Positions 1 through 6,410 of a stretch of 9,903 bases of DNA are shown here, one piece after another. Under the pieces are notes generated by a model. That model worked only from the letters and a program-made list of their open reading frames with translations. It was not told where the DNA came from and did not search any database. The DNA is taken from NCBI GenBank assembly GCA_025210575.1, contig JAOARK010000149.1:1-9903 (forward strand). The letters are read 5' to 3'. Numbering within the stretch: position 1 is the stretch's first letter; each line of letters starts with the position of its first letter. The translations under genes and the position numbers were made by a program. Origin of the DNA: Schleiferiaceae bacterium (GTDB lineage Bacteria; Bacteroidota; Bacteroidia; Flavobacteriales; Schleiferiaceae).

Positions 1-2
1 CC

Positions 3-566
3 GTCAACCAATTCAAAAAAGATCGATTAAACGAAGCCCCCTATTTTATTTTTATTGGCGCTCTAAATCCACGAAAAAACCTGCAACGAATCTTTCCAGC
101 TTTCGATAGGTTAGATAGTGATCATAAACTCTTAGTGGTGGGCGAAAAAATGCATTGGGACCTGGAAATAGAAGCTGCATTTGATAAAATGGAACGAAAA
201 GATCAAGTGATTTTTTCTGGTCGTTTGGAAAAGCAGATGCTCAACCTGCTTCTGGCCGGAGCGGATGGACTGATATTTCCTTCCCTCTTTGAAGGTTTCG
301 GCATCCCGATTATAGAAGCTTTTAATGCTGGTACCGCAGTAATTACCTCAGACATTACTTCAATGCCAGAAATTGCTGAAGACGCAGCCTTGCTCGTTAA
401 TCCGCAAAACACAAATAGTATCTATAATGCAATTCATTCTTTAGCACATGATGTTGAGTTAAGAGAAAATCTCGTTCAAAAAGGGTATGCTCAGGCAAAG
501 AAATTCAGCTGGGATGCGTCTGCAGAAAAACTTTGGAACATCATGTTAAAAACCATTGAAAGCTAA
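3..566 (+). CDS. Glycosyltransferase, GT4-type (group 1), C-terminal part, 5' truncated by window edge
   Basis: The reading frame is open from the window edge to TAA at 564-566, giving 187 visible residues; the N-terminal acceptor-binding domain lies outside. The visible part is the C-terminal Rossmann-like, nucleotide-sugar-binding domain of a GT-B enzyme. It begins with the family-typical strand-turn FIFIGALNPRKN (visible residues 15-26) and continues with LLVVGEK. The hallmark E-x7-E signature EGFGIPIIE has its glutamates at visible residues 97 and 105; in this family they contact the sugar nucleotide. It is followed by the usual stretch ending MPEIAEDAALLVNP. The enzyme would transfer a sugar from a nucleotide donor to a polysaccharide, lipid or other acceptor in the cytoplasm. 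The substrate cannot be read from this part. A GTG at 135 is internal, because homology clearly continues upstream of it. The stop overlaps the rnhB start (TAATG), suggesting one transcript with translational coupling. Confidence 0.9.
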   Translation, partial: VNQFKKDRLNEAPYFIFIGALNPRKNLQRIFPAFDRLDSDHKLLVVGEKMHWDLEIEAAFDKMERKDQVIFSGRLEKQMLNLLLAGADGLIFPSLFEGFGIPIIEAFNAGTAVITSDITSMPEIAEDAALLVNPQNTNSIYNAIHSLAHDVELRENLVQKGYAQAKKFSWDASAEKLWNIMLKTIES

Positions 567-1165
567 TGCTTGCCTTAAAGCACAGCAAATTTGATTTGGA
601 AGCAGGCTGCGATGAAGCAGGGCGCGGATGTTTAGCAGGACCTGTTGTAGCTGCGGCAGTGATTTTACCTTTAGGTTTTAAGAACGAAATCCTCAATGAT
701 TCTAAAAAACTAACGGAAGCTAAAAGAGATAAACTAAGACCGATTATTGAAAAAGAGGCGGTTGCTTGGGGCATTGGAGTGGTTTCACCTAAGGAAATAG
801 ACGAGATCAATATTCTCAATGCTTCTTTTCTAGCCATGCATCGAGCAATAGATCAACTATCTTCAAAACCAGAGTATCTGCTAATAGACGGCAATCGATT
901 TAATCCATATCCAGAAATTGATCATGAATGCATGATTAAAGGGGACGGGAGATTTTTGAATATTGCAGCAGCTTCCATATTGGCGAAGACCGAACGCGAC
1001 CAGATTATGGAAAAACTCCATAAAGATTACCCCGATTACCATTGGAATAAAAACAAAGGATACCCGACTGCGGAGCATAGAAGTGCGATTGAAAAAACAG
1101 GAGCAAGCCCGCACCACCGTATGAGTTTTCAATTGTTGCCCAGCCAAATGAAATTGGACTTTTAA
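566..1165 (+). CDS. rnhB: Ribonuclease HII
   Basis: This 199-residue protein has the normal length for bacterial RNase HII. The enzyme cuts RNA in RNA-DNA hybrids and, in particular, incises 5' of single ribonucleotides misincorporated in DNA, starting ribonucleotide excision repair in the cytoplasm. The N-terminal signature GCDEAGRG supplies catalytic D16 and E17 and the GRG loop (19-21), which in characterised homologues reads the ribonucleotide-DNA junction. The third acid is D108 in LLIDGN and the fourth is probably D127 in KGD, followed by the conserved AAASILAKTERD (134-145). Y166 in KGYPT matches the tyrosine that stacks at the junction in solved structures. All key residues are present, so the enzyme should be active. 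The ATG shares its A with the stop of the upstream glycosyltransferase, so translation is probably coupled; no separate promoter is visible. No clear terminator hairpin follows the gene. Confidence 0.97.
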   Translation: MLALKHSKFDLEAGCDEAGRGCLAGPVVAAAVILPLGFKNEILNDSKKLTEAKRDKLRPIIEKEAVAWGIGVVSPKEIDEINILNASFLAMHRAIDQLSSKPEYLLIDGNRFNPYPEIDHECMIKGDGRFLNIAAASILAKTERDQIMEKLHKDYPDYHWNKNKGYPTAEHRSAIEKTGASPHHRMSFQLLPSQMKLDF

Positions 1166-1206
1166 ATTTCCTGAAAAAGGCAAAAAGCAACAAAAACCAA
1201 GAATAA

Positions 1207-1233
1207 CTATTAACACTCTACTATTAACTACTC
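1207..1233 (+). repeat. Short imperfect direct repeat in the rnhB-lipoprotein gap
   Basis: CTATTAAC occurs at 1207-1214 and again at 1221-1228. Each copy is followed by ACTC, directly in the first copy and after one extra T in the second. The pair lies upstream of the candidate -7 element at 1269. It could be a binding site for a regulator or a chance duplication in A+T-rich DNA; nothing else indicates function. Confidence 0.3.
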
Positions 1234-1268
1234 CTTGAAAAAAATGATGCAGCCGTTGAATTGCCCTC

Positions 1269-1276
1269 TACTTTTG
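1269..1276 (+). promoter_or_regulatory. Candidate Bacteroidota -7 promoter element for the lipoprotein gene
   Basis: TACTTTTG fits the TAnnTTTG consensus used by the Bacteroidota primary sigma factor. It lies 19 bases before the ATG at 1296, which would give a very short leader. No TTG is found 17-23 bases upstream; the nearest TTG (1235-1237) is 31 bases away. Only half of the promoter is therefore recognisable. The rest of the 130-base gap (1166-1295) holds the short direct repeat and A-rich sequence but no hairpin terminator. Confidence 0.35.
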
Positions 1277-1295
1277 AATTAAACAGAAGGAAAGA

Positions 1296-3899
1296 ATGAA
1301 AATGAAAAGGCTTATCCCTTGCGTTGTACTCTTATTTATTGCGTTACAGGCTTGTAAACGCGAAAGCAAAGACTTTTCGGCTATAAGTGCCATTCCAAAA
1401 AATGCGGCAATCGTCATAGAAATGCACAAGTTGCACAAAGCGGTTTCATTCTTAAATGAATCTCCTTTGTTACAATCAGGGATGACGTTACCTGAGGTAG
1501 GGTCGCTCCAAAATTTGAGCTCAAATGTATTTGAAGCATTAAACGTGAATACCAAAGAGAGCTCGCTCAAGGTATACGCCTACGCTCAATTGGCTGGGGC
1601 TGATAAATATGACTGGGTAATTTGCGCTTCAACAAGAGGGTTAAAAGATTTTCAAGGACTTAACTTTAATACTGAATGGGCACTACAAAAGCGTGAATAC
1701 GCTCAAAGCCAAATTTTGATTTTAACCCGAGGTGAAGAAAAGATATATGCTTTAAATCAGAATGGATTAGTTGCCGCAAGTCTCAACGAAAATCTAATCG
1801 AAGAAATAATTAGAAATGCAGAAAACGAAATAAGTATCGCTCAAAACAACATGTTTAAAGAGCATCAAAAAATCGCTACTCATTCTGACCCACTGACCAT
1901 TTTCTTGAATTTTGAAGAGCTCCCAGGAATGGGAAAACTGTTGCTGCAACATTCCAAGCCCGACTGGCTGCAACACTTTGGTACTTGGGCTGAAATAGAC
2001 ATCTCCAATGAAAATGGAAATATCATTTTAAATGGAGCAAGTATTAACCCTGATTCAAGCCACACTTATATAAACTGCTTTGTTCACACCGGAACCGCGA
2101 AAATCTCTGCGCCAGACATCATCCCAAATAATGCAGCAGGCGCAGTTATGCTAGGTATCGAAGATTTCCATCGTTTTCACAGGCAATCTGATGCCTATTT
2201 AAAGCATTGGAATTTATACCGATCTGTAAAAAAGAAAAGGGATGCTTTAGGTGTTGACTTGCAAACCAGTTTTTACCCTTACATAGACGAAGAGTTTGGA
2301 GTTATCTATACAGAGCCGAAGGTGAATGCAGCTCAGAGCAAAATGGGTTATATAAAAGCCAAAGAAGCTGAAAAATTAATGGACATTCTCATTGATCTCT
2401 CTGGAGAAGCAACTGAAAACTATAGAGAGCATCTAATATTCCAGTTACAACGTGATAAGTTTTTGCCCGCTACATTAGGAAGAGCTTTTAAAGCTTTAAA
2501 CAAACCTTATTTTACTCAACATGATAATTGGATAGTTTTTGCCAATGACCCTCTTGTTTTGAGAAATGCTATTAACGCATACATCGGAGAAAAGACATGG
2601 TCTCAATCCGCAGGTTTTCAAAGTATCAAAAGTCAATTCTCAGCTTCAGTAAACCTTTGGGTTCTATTTAAGAATCAAGGTGCTTATAACTACAGTACTT
2701 TGTTTATGGATGACAAAACCCAGCGAAAGGCCAAAAAACATAAAGATGTTTTCTCTAAGCCAGATTGGGGTGGAATGCAAATAATTAACAAAGGAGAAGC
2801 TAGTTTAATTGGCGGTTTTATTGGTATGCAGGCAGACATTGCAAAAGATGCAAACCAAGTATGGGCTATTCAGCTAGAAGCACCAATTCAAAGTGAACCA
2901 CAGTTTATTTACAATCACCACACAAAACAAAATGACATCGTGCTTCAAGACAGTAATAACAAGCTGTATTGGTTAAACCACAAAGGAGAAATTCTTTGGA
3001 GTGCACAAATAGATGGAGAAATCTTAGGCAAAATTGAACAAGTTGATCTTTTCAAAAACAACAAATTTCAATTGGCTTTTACCACCAATAAGAAGTTTTA
3101 CATACTCGATAGATTAGGAAGAAATGTTGCACCATTCCCGATTACCCCACCTCAAGAAATTTCTGCTCCACTTGCCGTCTTCGATTATGACAAGTCCAGA
3201 AATTACAGATTTATTGTCTGTGCCGGCACTCAGGTGTTCAACTACAATAAAGATGGATCTATTGTAAAGGGTTGGGAATTCACAAAGGCGAATGACCGCA
3301 TTAGTACTAAACCCAAACATTATGTTCTTGGTGGAAAGGACTATGTATTCTTCAATGACGAGAGTGGCCAATTTCATGTCTTGAATAGAAGGGGTGAAAC
3401 ACGGGTTTCACTTACCAACAAGATGCAAGTTCAAGATATTTATGTGCAGTGGGGAGAGAATTTGAATAACACACGTCTGGTGGGTACCGATAATCAAGAT
3501 CAACTCACTTACTTGTTTATGAATGACAAAACAGATGCGGTTAATGTAAACATGGATGAAGACTTAGAGCACTTCACATTTGATGGAAAAAACATGTTGC
3601 TTACTGCTGGAAGCCAGCTCCACAACAGACATACCGACTTTCCATTTACAGTTGATTTTGAAAGTGCAATTGTTCATAGGCCTCATTTAAATACGATAAA
3701 TGACAATCCTTATTTCATTGCAACAACTGAAGACGACAAAATTCATTTACTCGGAAAGGATGGTGAAGAACTACCAGGTTTTCCAGTTTATGGCTCTACT
3801 AAAGCGAGCATTGGCAAGTTCAACAAAAATGGCAAAATCTACCTAGTAGGTGGCACTGAAGATGGCACGTTGTATCTCTATCGTATTAGTGCAAACTAA
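1296..3899 (+). CDS. Probable lipoprotein with DUF3352-like N-terminal half and beta-propeller-like C-terminal half
   Basis: I do not recognise a named family with certainty. The 867-residue protein starts with a basic MKMKR, a hydrophobic stretch (6-17) and LQAC with Cys20, a plausible signal peptidase II lipobox (Gln at -2 is unusual), so it is probably a lipid-anchored envelope protein. Residues 30-510 begin with IPKNAAIVIEM, a beginning typical of DUF3352-like and similar large envelope proteins; no enzyme motif is visible. From about residue 520, a short motif recurs every 38-46 residues. Its starts lie near 556, 600, 646, 692, 736, 774 (degenerate), 815 and 858. Examples are KFYILDRLGRN and KIHLLGKDGEELPGFPV. 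This resembles the blades of a PQQ- or FG-GAP-like propeller. Start: AAGGA at 1287-1291 stands 4 bases from this ATG and 10 from a second in-frame ATG at 1302; the choice does not alter the signal peptide. Role unknown; protein or glycan binding at the cell surface is a guess. Confidence 0.85.
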   Translation: MKMKRLIPCVVLLFIALQACKRESKDFSAISAIPKNAAIVIEMHKLHKAVSFLNESPLLQSGMTLPEVGSLQNLSSNVFEALNVNTKESSLKVYAYAQLAGADKYDWVICASTRGLKDFQGLNFNTEWALQKREYAQSQILILTRGEEKIYALNQNGLVAASLNENLIEEIIRNAENEISIAQNNMFKEHQKIATHSDPLTIFLNFEELPGMGKLLLQHSKPDWLQHFGTWAEIDISNENGNIILNGASINPDSSHTYINCFVHTGTAKISAPDIIPNNAAGAVMLGIEDFHRFHRQSDAYLKHWNLYRSVKKKRDALGVDLQTSFYPYIDEEFGVIYTEPKVNAAQSKMGYIKAKEAEKLMDILIDLSGEATENYREHLIFQLQRDKFLPATLGRAFKALNKPYFTQHDNWIVFANDPLVLRNAINAYIGEKTWSQSAGFQSIKSQFSASVNLWVLFKNQGAYNYSTLFMDDKTQRKAKKHKDVFSKPDWGGMQIINKGEASLIGGFIGMQADIAKDANQVWAIQLEAPIQSEPQFIYNHHTKQNDIVLQDSNNKLYWLNHKGEILWSAQIDGEILGKIEQVDLFKNNKFQLAFTTNKKFYILDRLGRNVAPFPITPPQEISAPLAVFDYDKSRNYRFIVCAGTQVFNYNKDGSIVKGWEFTKANDRISTKPKHYVLGGKDYVFFNDESGQFHVLNRRGETRVSLTNKMQVQDIYVQWGENLNNTRLVGTDNQDQLTYLFMNDKTDAVNVNMDEDLEHFTFDGKNMLLTAGSQLHNRHTDFPFTVDFESAIVHRPHLNTINDNPYFIATTEDDKIHLLGKDGEELPGFPVYGSTKASIGKFNKNGKIYLVGGTEDGTLYLYRISAN

Positions 3900-3924
3900 G
3901 GGTTTTTTAAACAAGAATACACCC

Positions 3925-3932
3925 TATCTTTG
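3925..3932 (+). promoter_or_regulatory. Bacteroidota -7 promoter element for the tetrahydropterin synthase gene
   Basis: TATCTTTG matches TAnnTTTG exactly and is followed by GCCCG, 23 bases before the ATG at 3956. The expected -33 region near 3902-3908 is a T-run (TTTTTT) rather than a clear TTG. Transcription would start near 3940, leaving a leader of about 15-20 bases. This makes the gene a separate unit from the upstream lipoprotein gene, although the 56-base gap contains no convincing terminator. Confidence 0.5.
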
Positions 3933-3955
3933 CCCGCTGATTTTTTTGAATAACA

Positions 3956-4366
3956 ATGGTTTACATTAAAAGAACAGAGCGATTTTGTGCAGCTCACAAA
4001 CTCTGGAACAAAAACTGGAGCGCAGAGAAAAATCATGAGATTTTTGGCAAATGTGCTAATGAAAATTTCCACGGTCACAACTACGTGTTAGAAGTTACAA
4101 TTAAGGGAGACGTAGATCCTGAGACGGGCTTTGTTATGAACTTTACAGAACTAAAGCGCATCTTAAAAGAACGCATCATTAAGGTTGTTGATCACAAGAA
4201 TCTAAATCTAGATATTGATTTTCTTCAAGATAAATTTACTTCTGCAGAAGTAATGGCCATGGAATTTTGGAAGAGAATTGAGAAAGACATTAAAGCTGCA
4301 GGTGCAGAACTGCACTGCATAACATTGCAAGAAACAGAAAATAACGTAGTAGAATATTACGGTTAA
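3956..4366 (+). CDS. 6-pyruvoyl-tetrahydropterin synthase / 6-carboxytetrahydropterin synthase homologue (COG0720)
   Basis: The 136-residue protein belongs to the small zinc-dependent T-fold enzymes that act on 7,8-dihydroneopterin triphosphate. The zinc ligands are H14 (in AAH), H39 and H41 (in HGHNY). The catalytic cysteine is C33, the charge-relay pair is D79-H80 in VDHKNLN, and the pterin anchor is E126 in LQETENN. The cysteine motif is C-x5-HGH, as in animal 6-pyruvoyl-tetrahydropterin synthase, whereas QueD enzymes of queuosine synthesis have C-x3-HGH. Long stretches (FGKC, the block VDPETGFVMNFTELK, VDHKNLNLD) read like the mammalian enzyme. By that signature I favour tetrahydrobiopterin-type synthesis, serving for example aromatic amino acid hydroxylases, over queuosine. 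Automated pipelines would probably name it queD. No queC, queE or folE lies nearby to settle the matter. Length and active site are complete, and the gene has its own promoter-like element upstream. Confidence 0.93.
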   Translation: MVYIKRTERFCAAHKLWNKNWSAEKNHEIFGKCANENFHGHNYVLEVTIKGDVDPETGFVMNFTELKRILKERIIKVVDHKNLNLDIDFLQDKFTSAEVMAMEFWKRIEKDIKAAGAELHCITLQETENNVVEYYG

Positions 4367-4438
4367 TTTTCTTCAAATACTTCCATTTGGAGGAATAGAA
4401 TTTGTAATTTCAAAAGATTAACCCAACGAATTAAAAAC

Positions 4439-4450
4439 GGGCTCAAGCCC
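4439..4450 (+). other. Small inverted repeat just upstream of fabD
   Basis: GGGCTCAAGCCC can form a four-pair G+C stem with a TCAA loop, ending 13 bases before the fabD ATG. It sits in the 97-base gap 4367-4463, where no exact TAnnTTTG promoter is found; the closest is TAGAATTTG at 4396-4404, one base too long. The hairpin is too short to be a terminator. It might shape the ribosome-binding region of the fabD messenger, but it could be chance. Confidence 0.3.
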
Positions 4451-4463
4451 ATAGATTTCGCAT

Positions 4464-5333
4464 ATGAAAGCATATATCTTCCCCGGTCAAGGTTCTCAGT
4501 TCTCAGGAATGGGAAAAGACATTTATGATGAACATTCTGAATCTAGAGAATGGTTTGAAGAAGCCAACCACGTATTAGGCTTTAACATTACCGATACTAT
4601 GTTTGGTGGTACTGCCGAAGAATTAAAACAAACGAAAGTAACACAGCCAGCTATTTTTATTCATTCGGTTATCAAATCGAGAATTTTGGGTAAAGATTTT
4701 AACCCAGACATGGTTGCTGGTCACTCTTTAGGCGAGTTTTCAGCTCTAGTTGCCAGTAAGAGTTTGTCTTACCTAGACGGATTAAAATTGGTTTCAATTC
4801 GCGCTCAAGCCATGCAAAGAGCTTGCGAAGCTAAACCCAGCACTATGGCTGCAATTTTAGGTTTAGAAGATAAAGTAGTAGACAACATTTGCTCTGATAT
4901 TGAAGGCATTGTGGTTCCAGCAAATTACAACTGCCCTGGCCAATTGGTTGTTTCTGGCGAGTGGAGTGCAGTTGAAAAAGCTATAGGCGCAGCTAGAGAT
5001 GCAGGAGCAAAAAGAGCAATGCTACTTCCGGTAGGCGGAGCATTTCATAGCCCGATGATGGAAATGGCTAGAGAAGAGTTAAGAACAGCCATTGAAAACA
5101 CTGATTTTAATACTCCAATTTGTCCTATTTATCAAAACGTTACCGCTAAAGCAGAACGCAACCCTGGAGAAATTAAAGCAAATTTGATCAAACAACTTAC
5201 TGGCGCTGTACGTTGGACACAATCAGTACAACAAATGATTGCTGATGGCGCAACTTCATTTACAGAAGTTGGACCTGGAAGAGTACTTCAAGGACTGGTT
5301 AGAAAAATTGACAGATCTGTAGAAATAGGATAA
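4464..5333 (+). CDS. fabD: Malonyl-CoA:acyl carrier protein transacylase
   Basis: This 289-residue cytoplasmic enzyme moves the malonyl group from malonyl-CoA to acyl carrier protein, supplying the extender unit for type II fatty-acid synthesis. The N-terminal FPGQGSQFSGMGK (6-18) forms the oxyanion-side loop. The nucleophile elbow is GHSLGEFSA (86-94) with catalytic S88. R113 is the expected carboxylate-binding arginine. H195 in GGAFHSPMM is the second catalytic residue, and Q244 lies in the C-terminal conserved region. The motif NCPGQLVVSG (156-165) and the ending FTEVGPGRVLQGL are also family-typical. Length is standard and all key residues are present. The chosen ATG is preceded by a stem-loop rather than a Shine-Dalgarno sequence, and homology begins directly with MKAYIFPGQG, so the start is firm. 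No other fab gene is adjacent, so fabD appears to be expressed alone, ending in a strong terminator 5 bases after the stop. Confidence 0.97.
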   Translation: MKAYIFPGQGSQFSGMGKDIYDEHSESREWFEEANHVLGFNITDTMFGGTAEELKQTKVTQPAIFIHSVIKSRILGKDFNPDMVAGHSLGEFSALVASKSLSYLDGLKLVSIRAQAMQRACEAKPSTMAAILGLEDKVVDNICSDIEGIVVPANYNCPGQLVVSGEWSAVEKAIGAARDAGAKRAMLLPVGGAFHSPMMEMAREELRTAIENTDFNTPICPIYQNVTAKAERNPGEIKANLIKQLTGAVRWTQSVQQMIADGATSFTEVGPGRVLQGLVRKIDRSVEIG

Positions 5334-5338
5334 ATATG
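5308..5338 (+). promoter_or_regulatory. Candidate promoter for the mevalonate operon, overlapping the fabD stop codon
   Basis: TTG at 5308-5310 is followed after 20 bases by TAAATATG (5331-5338), which differs from TAnnTTTG at one position. The spacing agrees with the Bacteroidota consensus of about 17-23. The same TTG also begins TTGACA with TAAATA 17 bases downstream, a sigma70-like layout. Transcription would start around 5342, inside the left arm of the fabD terminator. No better promoter is visible in the 45 bases between fabD and mvaD. The match is imperfect. Confidence 0.35.
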
Positions 5339-5366
5339 AAAAGGGAACCAAAGTTCCCTTTTCTTT
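5338..5366 (+). terminator. Intrinsic terminator of fabD
   Basis: A perfect 11-base-pair stem, GAAAAGGGAAC (5338-5348) and GTTCCCTTTTC (5353-5363), closes a CAAA loop. The T-rich 3' arm runs on into TTT. It begins 5 bases after the fabD stop codon and ends only about 12 bases before the GTG start of mvaD. Confidence 0.88.
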
Positions 5367-5378
5367 AATCTCAACACT

Positions 5379-6407
5379 GTGGGAAAAGTAACTTGGCAAA
5401 GTCCGTCTAACATCGCTTTAGTAAAATATTGGGGAAAGTATGAGAATCAGATTCCGGCCAACCCAAGTATCAGCTTCACGCTTAACTCCAGCTATACGAC
5501 AACTTCGTTAAGCTGGGAGGCTAAAGAGAAGACTGATGACTTTTCTTTCGAATTGTTTTTTGAAGGAAAAGCGGAGGAGTCTTTCAAACCAAAAATTGAG
5601 GCGTACTTTAAGCGAGTACATCATTTACTTCCATTTTTAAGTGAGTTTCATTTTACCATTGAAACATCGAACACTTTCCCCCATTCAAGCGGCATTGCCT
5701 CTTCGGCCTCTGGCTTAAGCGCACTTTCTCTTTGTATGGCATCTTTAGCCAAGTCTTTGAACATACCACACGATGAAGATTTTTATCGTTTTGCCTCAAC
5801 ACTTAGCAGATTAGGATCAGGCAGTGCTTCAAGATCAGTTTATGGAAATTTAGTGGTTTGGGGTAAACATGCACTTATTGAAAATAGCTCAGATCACTTT
5901 GCAGTACCCTATACAGGTGAAGTTCATCCAGTATTCGAAAATTTTCAGGATTACATCCTACTTGTAGACAAGGGGGAGAAAAAAGTAAGTAGCACGGTTG
6001 GACATGGTTTGATGAACAATCATCCTTATGCGATGAAACGATTCGAGCAAGCACACACCAACTTGAATAAACTCAAGTCTATCTTAGCCGAAGGAGATTT
6101 AGAAGCATTTGGCAATTTGGTAGAGAGTGAGGCGTTGACTCTACACGGCATGATGCTGACTTCTAATCCTTACTTCATATTAATGAAACCAAACACGCTA
6201 CGCATTATTGAAGAGATATGGGCGTTTAGAGAAGAAACAAAAACGCCTGTTTATTTCACCCTTGATGCAGGAGCTAACGTGCATATGCTCTTCCCAGAAA
6301 TGGTTAAAAATAAAGTAGATACATTTGCACAAACCAAGTTGGTTGGTTTATGTAAGGATGAAGAATATATTTGCGACCAAATTGGTAACGGCCCGAAACA
6401 ATTGTAA
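5379..6407 (+). CDS. mvaD: Diphosphomevalonate decarboxylase
   Basis: The 342-residue GHMP-superfamily enzyme converts mevalonate 5-diphosphate and ATP to isopentenyl diphosphate, the last step of the mevalonate pathway, in the cytoplasm. The N-terminal SPSNIALVKYWGKY (8-21) is the family signature. The ATP-binding loop is PHSSGIASSASGLSAL (101-116). SGSASRS (147-153) holds R152, expected to bind substrate, and TLDAGANVHML contains catalytic D296. These features distinguish it from the kinases of the superfamily. The start is GTG at 5379. An in-frame TGA at 5337 and the absence of any in-frame ATG before the conserved block leave no better choice. The gene begins just past the fabD terminator and is followed after 3 bases by the next GHMP kinase, so it leads a three-gene unit (mvaD-kinase-UbiA). 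Substrate specificity between mevalonate diphosphate and related phosphates is inferred from family, not proven. Confidence 0.95.
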   Translation: MGKVTWQSPSNIALVKYWGKYENQIPANPSISFTLNSSYTTTSLSWEAKEKTDDFSFELFFEGKAEESFKPKIEAYFKRVHHLLPFLSEFHFTIETSNTFPHSSGIASSASGLSALSLCMASLAKSLNIPHDEDFYRFASTLSRLGSGSASRSVYGNLVVWGKHALIENSSDHFAVPYTGEVHPVFENFQDYILLVDKGEKKVSSTVGHGLMNNHPYAMKRFEQAHTNLNKLKSILAEGDLEAFGNLVESEALTLHGMMLTSNPYFILMKPNTLRIIEEIWAFREETKTPVYFTLDAGANVHMLFPEMVKNKVDTFAQTKLVGLCKDEEYICDQIGNGPKQL

Positions 6408-6410
6408 TTG

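Noticed and set aside
135..566. GTG at 135 as the start of a short glycosyltransferase gene
   Set aside because: The frame is open to the window edge, and upstream residues (FIFIGALNPRKN) are family-typical, so this is an internal codon of a truncated gene.
541..1216. Minus-strand open frames opposite rnhB (541-837, 881-1216, 1005-1193)
   Set aside because: They lie wholly or mostly antisense to a clearly conserved gene and show no recognisable motif, so they are shadow frames.
3114..3377. Minus-strand open frame inside the lipoprotein gene
   Set aside because: It has no family features and is antisense to the repeat region, so it is a shadow frame.
3900..3924. GGGT...ACCC as a terminator after the lipoprotein gene
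   Set aside because: It has only four pairs with a 17-base loop and no T-tract after it. It also runs up to the downstream promoter element.
4389..4394. GGAGGA as a strong Shine-Dalgarno sequence
   Set aside because: It lies 69 bases before the fabD ATG. The only nearby potential start is a TTG immediately followed by TAA, so it serves no visible gene.
6408..6410. TTG as start of the GHMP kinase
   Set aside because: An ATG follows directly at 6411, and the TTG abuts the mvaD stop; ATG is the more likely start.
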